Positions 1 through 7,410 of a stretch of DNA of 53,218 bases are shown piece after piece. The notes beneath the pieces were generated by a model. The model searched no databases. It saw only the letters and a program-made list of their open reading frames with translations, and was not told the DNA's origin. The first letter of the stretch is position 1. The number at the start of each line of letters is the position of its first letter. Position numbers and translations under genes: made by a program. The stretch is from an uncultured Faecalibacterium sp. (GTDB taxonomy: Bacteria > Bacillota > Clostridia > Oscillospirales > Ruminococcaceae): the NCBI GenBank assembly GCA_937880095.1, contig CALFLK010000011.1:1-53218 (forward strand). The letters run 5' to 3'.

Positions 1-53
1 TATACCCGGACAAGAGGCATTTGTCAACATTTATTTTCAAAAAATTTCGCACT
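1..53. other. Divergent flank left of the terminal repeat
   Basis: These 53 AT-rich bases precede the 55-bp terminal repeat. They do not match the sequence that precedes the other copy at the right end; similarity stops exactly at position 54. They may be host DNA at an integrated left junction or an alternative phage junction. No gene is visible. Confidence 0.5.
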
Positions 54-108
54 TGAAAAGTAAAGCATTAAATGCAACAAATTTTCGGCTCTGTTTTTGT
101 GGATTTTA
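54..108. repeat. Terminal direct repeat, left copy (55 bp)
   Basis: Identical over 55 bases to 53164-53218, the last bases of the window. Bases before position 54 differ between the copies, and the right copy is cut by the end of the window, so the true repeat could be longer on that side. An exact repeat ending at the window edge is what an assembler leaves when the molecule continues from its right end into its left end. It contains AAATGCAACA, which resembles the inner part of some IS30-family terminal repeats as I recall them. Confidence 0.85.
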
Positions 109-125
109 GCGTAAAGCAAACAAGC

Positions 126-148
126 CGCCAAGCGCACCCCGCTTGCGG
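126..148 (-). terminator. Weak terminator-like hairpin after the transposase
   Basis: CCGC/GCGG and AAGC/GCTT stems with one bulged C enclose a 7-base loop, about 50 bases past the stop codon of the minus-strand transposase gene. Only a broken T-rich stretch follows on the minus strand, so this is a weak candidate. Confidence 0.3.
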
Positions 149-198
149 TTATCCCTTATTGTTCATTTTTACCAGTGATTTTCTGCTTTCTATGTGCT

Positions 199-1257
199 TT
201 ATGCTGTCAAACCAAGCTCCCGCAGGCATTCGCGGAACATTGTGCCGGCGCTCTTATAGCCGAAAATTTTTCTGGGATAGCTGTTGATCCAGTTCTCCGT
301 AGCCGCGATTTCCTCTGCCGTGACCTTTGAGAAGTCTGTGCCTTTCGGGTGCCTGCGGCGAATCATGCCGTTCACATTCTCATTGCTCCCGCGTTCCCAA
401 GAAGAATACGGATGACAATAGTACACCTTCGTCCGCTTATCTCCGGTGATGCAGGACTGTTCCAGCTGGTCGGCCAATGCAAACTCACTGCCGTTGTCCA
501 CTGTGATGCTCTTATAGATAATGCCAAACTTCTCTGCACCTAACTTCCGTTCCAGTGCATTGATTGCCCGCACGGTCGTCTCTGCGCGGCGATCTGGCAC
601 CACTATAATATTTTCGTTCCGGGTCTTGCGCTCAGTCAGCACCAGCAGCGCAACCGTGCTTTTCTTCTTGCCAGAATACACCGTGTCCATTTCCCAGTGT
701 CCAAATTCTTCACGGTCTTTTACTTCCGCCGGGCGTTTTTCGATGCTCTCACCGGCAGGCGCACGAGCAGGATCCTTTGTTTTCACCTTTTTATAGTCGC
801 CCTTATGCACTCCATGTCTGGGCAGAGCCTTTTGCGTCAAGTTCAGGAACACGCCCTTTTTGATGTAGCTGTATATGGTAGGCACCGATATATGCGTTTT
901 GAATGTCCGTCCTTCTTCCAGGGCATAACCGTACACAGCAGCCGGTGAACAATCCTTATCTATAATGGTCTGCTCGATATAGCTTGCAAGCTCATGATCC
1001 TTGCCAATCTTAAGGTTTGGTCCCTTCTCCCGAAGATGTGCCTGATACCTTTGTTCTGCAATATCCGGGCTATATGTAGGAATCAGCTTCCACGTCTTAC
1101 CGTCCAACTTGTCGTAGCTGCCGCGCTTCAATTCCCGGTACACCGTGGACGGGTCCACCCGCAGCCTGTCTGCGATTTCCTTTACTCTCAGCCCATCTTT
1201 CAACCACTTTTCGATACGGATTCGGTCTGTAAGCGTAAGCTGTTTGAACACTCGCAC
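199..1257 (-). CDS. IS30-family DDE transposase, likely the phage recombinase
   Basis: A 352-residue transposase of usual IS30-family length. Residues 6-46 form an HTH_38-type helix-turn-helix ending in STVYRELKRG. The catalytic core shows Asp191 (HWEMDT), Asp254 (VDNGSEF) and Glu288 (SSWERG), a D-D-(33)-E spacing typical of the family. The start is GTG, chosen for the AGGAGG eight bases upstream. No serine or tyrosine integrase and no Mu-type transposase is visible elsewhere, and this gene lies beside the phage terminus, so it probably integrates or circularises the phage. The alternative, an ordinary IS inserted in the phage, is weakened because I see no matching inverted repeats immediately around the gene. 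Confidence 0.9.
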   Translation of the reverse strand: MRVFKQLTLTDRIRIEKWLKDGLRVKEIADRLRVDPSTVYRELKRGSYDKLDGKTWKLIPTYSPDIAEQRYQAHLREKGPNLKIGKDHELASYIEQTIIDKDCSPAAVYGYALEEGRTFKTHISVPTIYSYIKKGVFLNLTQKALPRHGVHKGDYKKVKTKDPARAPAGESIEKRPAEVKDREEFGHWEMDTVYSGKKKSTVALLVLTERKTRNENIIVVPDRRAETTVRAINALERKLGAEKFGIIYKSITVDNGSEFALADQLEQSCITGDKRTKVYYCHPYSSWERGSNENVNGMIRRRHPKGTDFSKVTAEEIAATENWINSYPRKIFGYKSAGTMFRECLRELGLTA

Positions 1258-1306
1258 GCCGTTTTCCTCCTTCCGACTATGGCGTTTATTTTCGTTTTAA
1301 GCGTAA

Positions 1307-1336
1307 ATTATACGGTGTACCGTTGTCAATTCGCAA
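1307..1336 (-). promoter_or_regulatory. Probable transposase promoter
   Basis: On the minus strand a perfect TATAAT (1307-1312) follows TTGCGA (1331-1336) with an 18-base spacer, about 50 bases before the GTG start. A TTGACA in the same stretch is only 11 bases from the -10, too close to act as its -35. The palindrome CGGTGTACCG overlaps the spacer and could be an operator. Confidence 0.5.
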
Positions 1337-1380
1337 ACTTTCCACACTTTGCACATTTCCTTTGTGCAAAACTCCCAGAC

Positions 1381-1429
1381 AAACAAAAAATGCCCCGCCA
1401 GCAATCCATCAGGATGCCAGCGGGGCATT
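1381..1429 (-). terminator. Terminator of the late operon
   Basis: A 10-bp perfect stem (AATGCCCCGC at 1389-1398 paired with 1420-1429) is followed on the minus strand by TTTTTTGTTTG. It lies just past the last gene of the lysis cassette and separates late transcription from the transposase. Confidence 0.85.
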
Positions 1430-1436
1430 GCTTTAC

Positions 1437-1754
1437 TTAGTGGAGATACCTTGCCAATTCAGATGCAACAAAGCCTGCGATCACTGCCGCAATGACTGCC
1501 CACCAGAGTTTGTTTCCAAATACTCCGGGGGCTTTTTCCAGCGCGGTCAAGCGGTCGTCCTGCTTCTTGTTCTGTGCCGTCACAACTTCAAGGCTCCGGT
1601 TTGTGGTTTCGAGTTGCTGGATGGTCAACTTGATATTGGTGTTCATGCCGTTTACTGCATCGGTCAGCTTCCCCAGCTCGTCCAGCCGGTGGGTGTTGCT
1701 CTGTGCACGGTTTTCGACCGCTGTCAGGCGATGTTCCAGTTCCTCGTCAGTCAT
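1437..1754 (-). CDS. XhlA-like membrane-anchored lysis protein
   Basis: A 105-residue protein with a long charged amphipathic, probably coiled-coil N-terminal part (about residues 1-72) and a single C-terminal membrane helix (about 83-102, KLWWAVIAAVIAGFVASEL). This is the layout of XhlA/hemolysin-type proteins that work with holins at the membrane during lysis. The start codon was chosen because it follows a GGGGGAG motif; it overlaps the holin gene by eight bases, indicating translational coupling. It is the last gene of the late operon. Assignment is by architecture and position. Confidence 0.65.
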   Translation of the reverse strand: MTDEELEHRLTAVENRAQSNTHRLDELGKLTDAVNGMNTNIKLTIQQLETTNRSLEVVTAQNKKQDDRLTALEKAPGVFGNKLWWAVIAAVIAGFVASELARYLH

Positions 1755-2142
1755 TACGCTTGTTCTCCCCCACGTTACCGAAATGGGCCACAGTAGTGGT
1801 TTCTGCGGATTTCTTTGCCATGTAATCTTCGAGCTTCTTCTTGGTAAAGTCGAACACAAGCTGCACGATCCAATCCAGCGTCCGCTCATTGATTGCCCAG
1901 TCCAGCCAGTCCGGGGTGTACCCACGCAGTACGGCAATGACATGGGCTTTCTTTTCTGCACCCGCGCCACTGCCGAACTTTTCCTCTGCGTTGACGATCC
2001 ACTTGTACACAGTCTTTGCGACCACAAGGCCGTAGCCCAGACGTACCGCCGCCAGCGCCGTGACCACAAGGCCGACCGCCATGAAGATGCAGGCCAGCCA
2101 TTCAGGGAATGCCATCAGAAAAACTTTCAGAATGTTCTCCAT
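1747..2142 (-). CDS. Phage holin
   Basis: A 131-residue protein with a hydrophobic N-terminus (about residues 5-40) that can form one or two membrane helices, followed by a charged C-terminal half. This resembles LL-H-type phage holins, which perforate the membrane to release the endolysin. It lies directly after the M15 peptidase gene and overlaps the XhlA-like gene, giving a compact lysis cassette. A good AGGAGG precedes the start. The family call rests on topology and context. Confidence 0.75.
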   Translation of the reverse strand: MENILKVFLMAFPEWLACIFMAVGLVVTALAAVRLGYGLVVAKTVYKWIVNAEEKFGSGAGAEKKAHVIAVLRGYTPDWLDWAINERTLDWIVQLVFDFTKKKLEDYMAKKSAETTTVAHFGNVGENKRND

Positions 2143-2160
2143 TTTGTTTTCCTCCTACTC

Positions 2161-2574
2161 TTAACCCACCCAACGGCTCTTTACCGCACGGGTGTCGATG
2201 TGTACCCAGCCAGCAGGGCGACCAGTTTTTACCGGGTAACGTCCGATGCCGCCGGTGTTTTTCAGCAGCGTTTCGGCGTAGGTCGAGAGCGTTTCCACGT
2301 CCACGCCCTGAATCCGAATATCTGCCGCCATACCGTAGCAATGCTGACTGTACGTTGCGCCCTTGACCGCCTTGTTATGGGCGGCAGTGCGATATGCGCT
2401 GGTGATCGTAACAGCCTTTCCAAAGTGATTCCGGATGTTCTGCAACAGTTTCACCAACACATCATCAATAAAGATGGGGTCAGTCCCATCCTTGCAGCGA
2501 AACTCTTTCACGGCAAAGTTTGCGGACAGTTTCTTGTTACCATCCTTTGCCAGTGAATAGGCTTTAATCGCCAT
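2161..2574 (-). CDS. Endolysin, M15-family peptidase
   Basis: A 137-residue single-domain protein of the M15A (D-Ala-D-Ala carboxypeptidase/endopeptidase) type. It cuts peptide crosslinks of peptidoglycan at the end of infection. The zinc ligands are visible: His78 and Asp85 in SQHCYGMAAD and His125 in GWVHID. The conserved SAYRT segment at about residues 59-63 precedes them. No cell-wall-binding domain is present. The start has AAAGGAG upstream, located inside the overlapping small gene before it. The holin follows directly. Confidence 0.88.
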   Translation of the reverse strand: MAIKAYSLAKDGNKKLSANFAVKEFRCKDGTDPIFIDDVLVKLLQNIRNHFGKAVTITSAYRTAAHNKAVKGATYSQHCYGMAADIRIQGVDVETLSTYAETLLKNTGGIGRYPVKTGRPAGWVHIDTRAVKSRWVG

Positions 2575-2737
2575 TGTCGTTTTCTCCTTTCTGGCTCAAT
2601 ACCATTTTGCAGCCGCTCGACCCACACTCAGCCACCAACACACCGAACTCGGCCCGTTCGGTGGTGGTGTTCTCGCCCTTGGCTTCCAGCCTGTCCAGCA
2701 GGCTTTCGCACAGATCGGGCCAGCTTTTATGCTGCAT
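2564..2737 (-). CDS. Small hypothetical protein overlapping both neighbours
   Basis: A 57-residue reading frame. It begins at an ATG inside the last codons of the XkdX-like gene and ends 11 bases inside the endolysin gene, filling the gap exactly. Overlap at both ends suggests translational coupling. The protein is polar with three cysteines (DLCES, AECGSSGCK) and has no membrane segment. Family not recognised. It could be a chance frame, but no other frame covers this stretch. Confidence 0.5.
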   Translation of the reverse strand: MQHKSWPDLCESLLDRLEAKGENTTTERAEFGVLVAECGSSGCKMVLSQKGENDNGD

Positions 2738-2894
2738 AGTCTTCGCCCGTGATGTTCTTGTAGTCCTCGGCGGTGATCTCGCCCTTGTTTACGCGCTCGG
2801 CCAGAACTTTCTTCACGCCAACGCGGCGGGATGCGGGCATCTCTGCCCAAGTCTTAGTGCCTGCAATCAGGCGGTTTGCCCAGATAATGTTCAT
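2727..2894 (-). CDS. XkdX-like small phage protein
   Basis: A 55-residue protein starting MNIIWANRLIAGTKTW, with an AAGGAGG ribosome site eight bases upstream. The tryptophan-rich start followed by a charged helix ending in GEITAEDYKNITGEDY matches the short XkdX family found between tail-fibre and lysis genes in Firmicutes phages; its function is unknown. It lies between the coiled-coil gene and the endolysin, as expected. Confidence 0.65.
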   Translation of the reverse strand: MNIIWANRLIAGTKTWAEMPASRRVGVKKVLAERVNKGEITAEDYKNITGEDYAA

Positions 2895-2906
2895 GGTGAT
2901 ACCTCC

Positions 2907-3110
2907 TTATTCCTTGTTCAGCGCTGCGTCCAGCTCACACAGCGCGGTTTCGATGTCGGTCAAGCGCTTCTCGTTGGCCGCGTCCTGTTCGCACAGGGCA
3001 TCTTCCATTTCAGCCACACGGTCGGGCAACTGTTCGTGCTCCTGCTGCTTCTTGGCTGCGGCTTCCTTCTCCTGCCGGGTGGGCAGATTGTCCTTTTTCC
3101 ACTGAATCAT
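2907..3110 (-). CDS. Small coiled-coil protein of unknown function
   Basis: A 67-residue, highly charged protein rich in Glu, Lys, Gln and Ala with heptad-like spacing, so probably a coiled coil over most of its length. It starts at an ATG with AAGGAGG upstream and sits between the first DGR target gene and the XkdX-like gene. No family recognised; a small tail-fibre or lysis accessory role is possible from position only. Confidence 0.6.
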   Translation of the reverse strand: MIQWKKDNLPTRQEKEAAAKKQQEHEQLPDRVAEMEDALCEQDAANEKRLTDIETALCELDAALNKE

Positions 3111-3124
3111 GGTGACTGTCCTCC

Positions 3125-4384
3125 TTACTGGAATGCGCCGGAAACGGCCTCGATATAGCCGCCGGTGCCGGATTCGCCGCGCTCCACGCTGACGCGGAAG
3201 TTAAACGCCGCGCCGTTGGCGGCGGCCTTATTCTCAAAGACGATGTTCACGCTTTTTTTTACCTCGGTCGTGGCATCCTGCCAGACCGGGGAGCTGTCGA
3301 GTGCGTTGTTGGTCACTTCGGCTTTGAACTTCGCATCATCGGGGATGGAGCCGGTCACCTGAAGCACGGCAACGGTAATGTCGCCCTCAACGGCCAACGG
3401 TTTAGCCAGCGTCACGCTTGCGGCGTGGACGGCCTTGGTAAAGGTCGCGGACGTGCTGACGGTTTCCTTGCCGTCGCTCACCTCAACCGTCAGGGTGTGG
3501 CTGCCATTCAGGACGCGCTGGAACCCTGCGGCATCGGCGGCCTGCTCAAAGGTCATGGTCGTGCCGCTGGCAACGCCGGTGCGGGTCTTGGTGGTCTTAC
3601 CGTCCAGCTTTTCGGTGACAGTCAGGGTGTCGCCGTCGGCATCGGTGACGGTATACTTCCATGCAAAGGCCGTGTTCTTCTCGCCAAGAGCTGCGCCGTC
3701 CGTGCTGACGGTAGGTGCAGTGTTGACACTGACCGTGCCATCGTCAGAGACCACGAGTGTAGAGGGAAGAATGAAAGCGGGGCGAACACCATAGGAGTCG
3801 TAGTACCAGTGATTGTTGTAGGAGCCATCGGTGTAGACGCTCCAGACGTTGTAGTAATTGTTGGCGCGCGGAGAGCGCAGCCACCAAATGGCAGCGGAGC
3901 TGCCATTGTATGCAATACGCTTGCTGTTGCCGCCAGAGCTGTTGCCAAAGTACGCCAGCCGAACACCATCCTTGGGGAAATAGCCGTTGTCGCTGGTCGT
4001 CCAGCCAACCTCATAACCAGACAGCAGGAATACTTTCGTGCTCAGGCCATTGGAGCCGGTGGCAAGGCTGCCGCCGGAACCAGTGCCGTTCTGGTACGGG
4101 ATTTTCACCTGCTTAATAGCTGCCCGGATGTTGCTGTCGATGAGGTTGTAGAATGTTCCGTTCAGGTATGTGTGGATGCTGGAATCCTTGTAGGAGTTAT
4201 TGTTGCCGAACGTGGACGTGGTGTAGATGTCCTTCATCAGCAGCCACGTTCCATTGCAACTCGAATCATAGGTGCTGGTGTTCGGGTTGCCCTGCTGCAC
4301 AACAATAAAATCTTTGGACGCGCCGTTGACTTTGATTTTGACAATGCTGCCAACGGCTTTCGTGCCCAGTTTTACGTTTGCCAT
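3125..4384 (-). CDS. DGR target protein 1 (tail-region, C-type-lectin-like variable domain plus Ig-like C-terminus)
   Basis: A 419-residue protein, probably displayed on the virion to bind host surfaces. The variable repeat covers residues about 163-203, from IWWLRSP to YGVRPAF, a pattern typical of formylglycine/C-type-lectin-fold DGR receptors. Unusually, the variable region is followed by roughly 215 more residues, with a Thr/Val/Asp-rich segment (NTAPTVSTDG onward) that looks like Ig-like or cadherin-type domains. The start was chosen for AAGGAGG five bases upstream; a longer upstream frame lacks such a site. It follows the reverse transcriptase gene by 20 bases in the late operon. Differences from the template fall only at template adenines. 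Confidence 0.88.
   Translation of the reverse strand: MANVKLGTKAVGSIVKIKVNGASKDFIVVQQGNPNTSTYDSSCNGTWLLMKDIYTTSTFGNNNSYKDSSIHTYLNGTFYNLIDSNIRAAIKQVKIPYQNGTGSGGSLATGSNGLSTKVFLLSGYEVGWTTSDNGYFPKDGVRLAYFGNSSGGNSKRIAYNGSSAAIWWLRSPRANNYYNVWSVYTDGSYNNHWYYDSYGVRPAFILPSTLVVSDDGTVSVNTAPTVSTDGAALGEKNTAFAWKYTVTDADGDTLTVTEKLDGKTTKTRTGVASGTTMTFEQAADAAGFQRVLNGSHTLTVEVSDGKETVSTSATFTKAVHAASVTLAKPLAVEGDITVAVLQVTGSIPDDAKFKAEVTNNALDSSPVWQDATTEVKKSVNIVFENKAAANGAAFNFRVSVERGESGTGGYIEAVSGAFQ
3776..3896 (-). repeat. DGR variable repeat 1 (VR1)
   Basis: 121 bp aligned without gaps to the template repeat at 5805-5925 (offset 2029). There are 11 mismatches, and every one is at a template adenine read on the coding (minus) strand. 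The codons for YGVRP at the 3' end, where mutagenic homing starts in known DGRs, are unchanged. Confidence 0.95.
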
Positions 4385-4404
4385 TGTTACCTCCTTGTTT
4401 TCGT

Positions 4405-5634
4405 TCAGGCCCACGGCATGATCTCCGCGGGCCGCGTGTTCTGCGATACAGAGAGGGACAGGGCTTTGTGCTGCTTCTTGTAGATGCAGCGGCATTGCCT
4501 CGCCCGCCGTCTGTCACGCGCGAGTTTGTTCGAGTTGATTTTTCGATGGATAGGGATTTTACAGTCAAGCAATTTTTCGAGCCGGTCAGCGTACTTGCGG
4601 CGTAAAGAGTAAGTATCACCATGGGCGGCATGGGCATCCCACGCATCAAAGCTCCGCAGGATTTCCTGCTTGGTCACTTCGCCTGCGGGGTATGCCGTCT
4701 CCCAATATCTGATCTTGTTCTTCATCCGCTTGGAGCTATCCCGGCGCAGCTTTTGGATGACCGCGCCGGTGTCGGTCAGGTAGCTATGGAATCCCAGAAA
4801 ATCAATACCGTTCCGCAGCGGGAAAATAGCGGTTTTCTGGTTCAGCTCAAGGCCGTAACTGTCCATGAGCGCCCGAACATCCCGGAGAATGCACTGCAAT
4901 TTCTTCTTGTCCGAACAGATGATGTAGAAATCATCCATGTATCGGCCATAGTATTTGATGCGGTACTTTTCTTTGATGATGTGGTCAAACTCATCCAAAA
5001 ACATCAGCGCAAAGAGCTGGCTCGTCTGGTAGCCCAGCGGCAAGCCGTCCTCCATCACGTCGATGTAGATGCAAAGCAGCTCATAGACACGCGGGTCAAC
5101 GCCGCGCTTGTCCAGCACGGCCTTGAGCTTGCGTTTTAACTTCCGGTGGTCGATGCTGGCAAAGAAATGCCGCACATCGCCTTTCAGCACCCAGCCGTCC
5201 GCGCCGTGTCCCTCACGGCGGTAATAGTCCACCATGTGAGTTTTCAGGCGCATCAGGCCGTCGTCTGTGCCTTTGCCGGTCTGGCTGGCGTGGCTGTCCC
5301 GAATAAAGCTCCTTGTCAGGGCATCATACAGGATGTTATCGACCAGAGCGTGCAGCACCACCTTGTCCACAAATGCGGGGGCGTGTACCATGCGGCGCTT
5401 CGGCTCGTAGACGGCAAAGACCTCAAACTTGCTCGGCACATAGCATATCTGCTGCCGAATGCTCCCGTCTGGCTGCCGCACATTGCAGACAGCCAGCTTA
5501 CGGGAGAGCTTTTCCGTGCAGGCCAGCGCCTGCGCCTCGTACTCGATTGTTTTGCTTTTACTGCGCTTTCCCTTCCGGGCTTCAAGGTAGGCTTTGTAAA
5601 GTACCTCAAAGCTGCACAGTTCTTCGTATGTCAA
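4405..5634 (-). CDS. DGR reverse transcriptase
   Basis: A 409-residue group-II-intron-like reverse transcriptase of the DGR clade. It copies the template-repeat RNA with errors at adenines, producing cDNA that replaces variable repeats. Visible motifs: first catalytic Asp153 in KGDVRHFFASID, the TSQLFALMFLDEFD motif-4 region at 204-217, the catalytic YMDD at 232-235 and DFLGF at 278-282. The C-terminus (about 300-409) is basic and may bind RNA. The start codon is TTG with GGAGGG six bases upstream. It lies between the template repeat and target gene 1, transcribed with the late genes. Confidence 0.94.
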   Translation of the reverse strand: MTYEELCSFEVLYKAYLEARKGKRSKSKTIEYEAQALACTEKLSRKLAVCNVRQPDGSIRQQICYVPSKFEVFAVYEPKRRMVHAPAFVDKVVLHALVDNILYDALTRSFIRDSHASQTGKGTDDGLMRLKTHMVDYYRREGHGADGWVLKGDVRHFFASIDHRKLKRKLKAVLDKRGVDPRVYELLCIYIDVMEDGLPLGYQTSQLFALMFLDEFDHIIKEKYRIKYYGRYMDDFYIICSDKKKLQCILRDVRALMDSYGLELNQKTAIFPLRNGIDFLGFHSYLTDTGAVIQKLRRDSSKRMKNKIRYWETAYPAGEVTKQEILRSFDAWDAHAAHGDTYSLRRKYADRLEKLLDCKIPIHRKINSNKLARDRRRARQCRCIYKKQHKALSLSVSQNTRPAEIMPWA

Positions 5635-5804
5635 AATGACCCTCCGCTGGTTCGCGTTACGGTAGTGGGCTGCATCCGGCAGGGATGGCCCACCTCAGCG
5701 GGATGTATTTATCACTTGCCTGCATCGGCAAGCGACAGGATGCGGTTTCCTTTGATGGGCGCACTGCTTTCAGCTTATGCCTACTCGTCACACGGTTCCA
5801 TCAG
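5635..5804 (-). other. DGR spacer between template repeat and reverse transcriptase
   Basis: About 170 bases without a gene on the coding strand, between the template repeat and the TTG start of the reverse transcriptase. In studied DGRs the RNA downstream of the template is needed to prime cDNA synthesis, so this stretch is probably part of the functional template RNA. I see no clear strong hairpin. Confidence 0.45.
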
Positions 5805-5925
5805 AGCGGGGCGAACACCATAGGAGTTGTTGTACCAGTTATTGTTGTTGGAGCCATCGGTGTTGACGTTCCAGACGTTGTTGTTATTGTTGGTGTTCGG
5901 AGAGCGCAGCCACCAAATGGCAGCG
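5805..5925 (-). repeat. DGR template repeat (TR)
   Basis: A 121-bp non-coding template located between the Avd-like gene and the reverse transcriptase. On the minus strand it is rich in AAC-type codons, which give high variability when adenines are mutated. It matches VR1 over all 121 positions except 11 adenines, and VR2 (45514-45612) over 99 positions except 16 adenines and one other base. It is presumably transcribed as part of the template RNA. Confidence 0.95.
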
Positions 5926-5975
5926 TCAGACAAACAAACCGCACCCTTTATGCAAAGCGGTTGCCCGCTGTGCGT

Positions 5976-6551
5976 TTACGGTTCCGGGTAAAGGACGGCT
6001 TTCAGGGCGGCAGCCTGTTCGGTCAGCCGTTTCCGTTCCGCTTCTGCCCGGAGTTTTTCGGCACGTCCGCGTTCCGACGTGAGCCACTTCATCGCCGGGT
6101 ATTTTACGTCCGTGACCTTCTTTGTCCAGATACCGGCTTTCTTTGCGCTGATGATACCTTCCTCCGTGCAGATGGTCAGGTATTCCAGCAGCAGAGAGCA
6201 GCCGTCCACAACTGCGCCGATCTTCTCAACGCGCTTGTCGTAGTCGGTCTGGAAATTGACGTTGTTCGCCGCGTGTGCATCCAGCAGGATTTGCCGGGCA
6301 GTCAGCCGGATGCCCTCACCGTACAGACGGAAAGTGCTTTTGGAAAAGCCCTCCCTGTCCCGTGTGTCGAGTGCATGGACGGCAGTGCCGCACACCTTCT
6401 GGATGTCGCGCACATCTTCGAGCGCCGCGACTTTCTGGATGATCTTCCGGGCATCGCTCCGGCTGATGTCGTCGGTGACAATGCGGGTTGCCCTCTGGGT
6501 GTACCGCAGCAGCTCCCGCGCATTCGCGCCAACCTTGAACGTTTCAGCCAT
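5976..6551 (-). CDS. avd: Avd-like DGR accessory protein
   Basis: A 191-residue, mostly helical, basic protein placed immediately upstream of the template repeat, the usual position of accessory variability determinants (Avd). Those are pentameric four-helix proteins that bind the reverse transcriptase and template RNA. Avd-like features are the N-terminal LLRYTQRAT pattern, a central ILLDAHAANN helix, and a C-terminal KKAGIWTKKV..AMKWL helix. It is longer than the typical 110-130 residues, with an extended charged C-terminus. Start chosen two bases after the previous stop codon. The family call is from pattern and context, not a search. Confidence 0.72.
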   Translation of the reverse strand: MAETFKVGANARELLRYTQRATRIVTDDISRSDARKIIQKVAALEDVRDIQKVCGTAVHALDTRDREGFSKSTFRLYGEGIRLTARQILLDAHAANNVNFQTDYDKRVEKIGAVVDGCSLLLEYLTICTEEGIISAKKAGIWTKKVTDVKYPAMKWLTSERGRAEKLRAEAERKRLTEQAAALKAVLYPEP

Positions 6552-6553
6552 CG

Positions 6554-6940
6554 TCAGAACTCCACCCTTGCCTGCTCGGCATTCCACGCGCCGGTCACGG
6601 TCAGGCCGTCCAGACTGCCGAACGTGGCAGAAAACGGGTTTTTCGTGACGTTCGTGCCGAACTTCAGCTCAATGGCCTTGATGCTGGCGTTCATAGCTGC
6701 CACACTGGCACGGATGTCGCTGTGGGCGGTCTCCGCACCGTTGTGAGCGTCCACGGCTGCGCTGATGCGCTGGTCGGTCTCGGCCTTTTTGTAGCCGTCC
6801 ACTTCCCACCGCTGGCTCTCGGTCAGGTGGCCGTCTGCATCCAGCGTGGCAATGCCGCCCGGAATGCCGATCTGGTCAGTGCGGACAACATCTTCATCCG
6901 GCGCCTTGCCGGGGCCTGCGTTAAAAGAACCGTATGCCAT
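6554..6940 (-). CDS. Tail-fibre-associated protein
   Basis: A 128-residue protein with ADGHLTESQRWEVDGYKKAE near its middle, a pattern common in tail-fibre shaft and adaptor segments, followed by a helical region. It sits between fibre genes and the Avd-like gene, with its start one base from the preceding stop. It is probably a small fibre or adaptor protein of the host-recognition apparatus. No precise family assigned. Confidence 0.55.
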   Translation of the reverse strand: MAYGSFNAGPGKAPDEDVVRTDQIGIPGGIATLDADGHLTESQRWEVDGYKKAETDQRISAAVDAHNGAETAHSDIRASVAAMNASIKAIELKFGTNVTKNPFSATFGSLDGLTVTGAWNAEQARVEF

Positions 6941-7390
6941 TTAGGTTCCCCCTTCCTGTGCATCCGTGTATTTCACGGTGCTTGTAATGTGATACTGTGC
7001 AGAAATTTTCTCGGTCGGAGCTTTGGCGGCCCTCAGCCGCAGCTTTCCTTCGAGGCTTTCGGTCGCAATAAAGCCCACCGCACCCGCCACATCGTAAAAT
7101 TCCGGCAGTACCGTAACATCCACAATGTCGGTAGCCAACAGGCCCGCAATGGGGATGTCACAATAAAAATAGCCGGGGGAGGAATCATCCTCGCCCCAGC
7201 CATCGACCGGAATCGTAAAAGACACCGCAGCCGTGACATCCTGCTTTTCGTGCAGGATGTCATCGGTTTCCTCGAATCCGTTTGCCGTTGCTTCGGAAAG
7301 GTCTCCGAGTGCGGTGTTGCACTGCTTGATGTGGCTGCAAAGCGCGGCAAGCCCTGTGCCCAAAAGCGTTTTGATCTTCGCTTTTGCCAT
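6941..7390 (-). CDS. Hypothetical tail-fibre-region protein
   Basis: A 149-residue protein with a helical N-terminus (about 1-50, including GLAALCSHIKQCNTALGDLS) and a beta-rich C-terminus. It starts at an ATG with GGAGG upstream and abuts the next gene. Position among fibre genes suggests a small structural or adaptor protein at the distal tail. No recognised domain. Confidence 0.5.
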   Translation of the reverse strand: MAKAKIKTLLGTGLAALCSHIKQCNTALGDLSEATANGFEETDDILHEKQDVTAAVSFTIPVDGWGEDDSSPGYFYCDIPIAGLLATDIVDVTVLPEFYDVAGAVGFIATESLEGKLRLRAAKAPTEKISAQYHITSTVKYTDAQEGGT

Positions 7391-7410
7391 AGAGCTTACC
7401 TCCTCATGTC

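Noticed and set aside
72..287. Plus-strand reading frame of 71 codons across the left terminus
   Set aside because: No ribosome site or family pattern, and it overlaps the transposase 3' end; a chance frame through the terminal repeat.
199..1257. Ordinary IS30-family insertion sequence inside the phage
   Set aside because: I compared the flanks (54-198 and 1258-1440) and found no convincing 20-30 bp inverted repeats or target duplication; the position at the phage terminus fits a phage function better.
5640..5825. Plus-strand frame 5146-5823 and related frames across the template repeat
   Set aside because: They are antisense to the reverse transcriptase and template and have no ribosome site; the template repeat is best read as non-coding on the minus strand.
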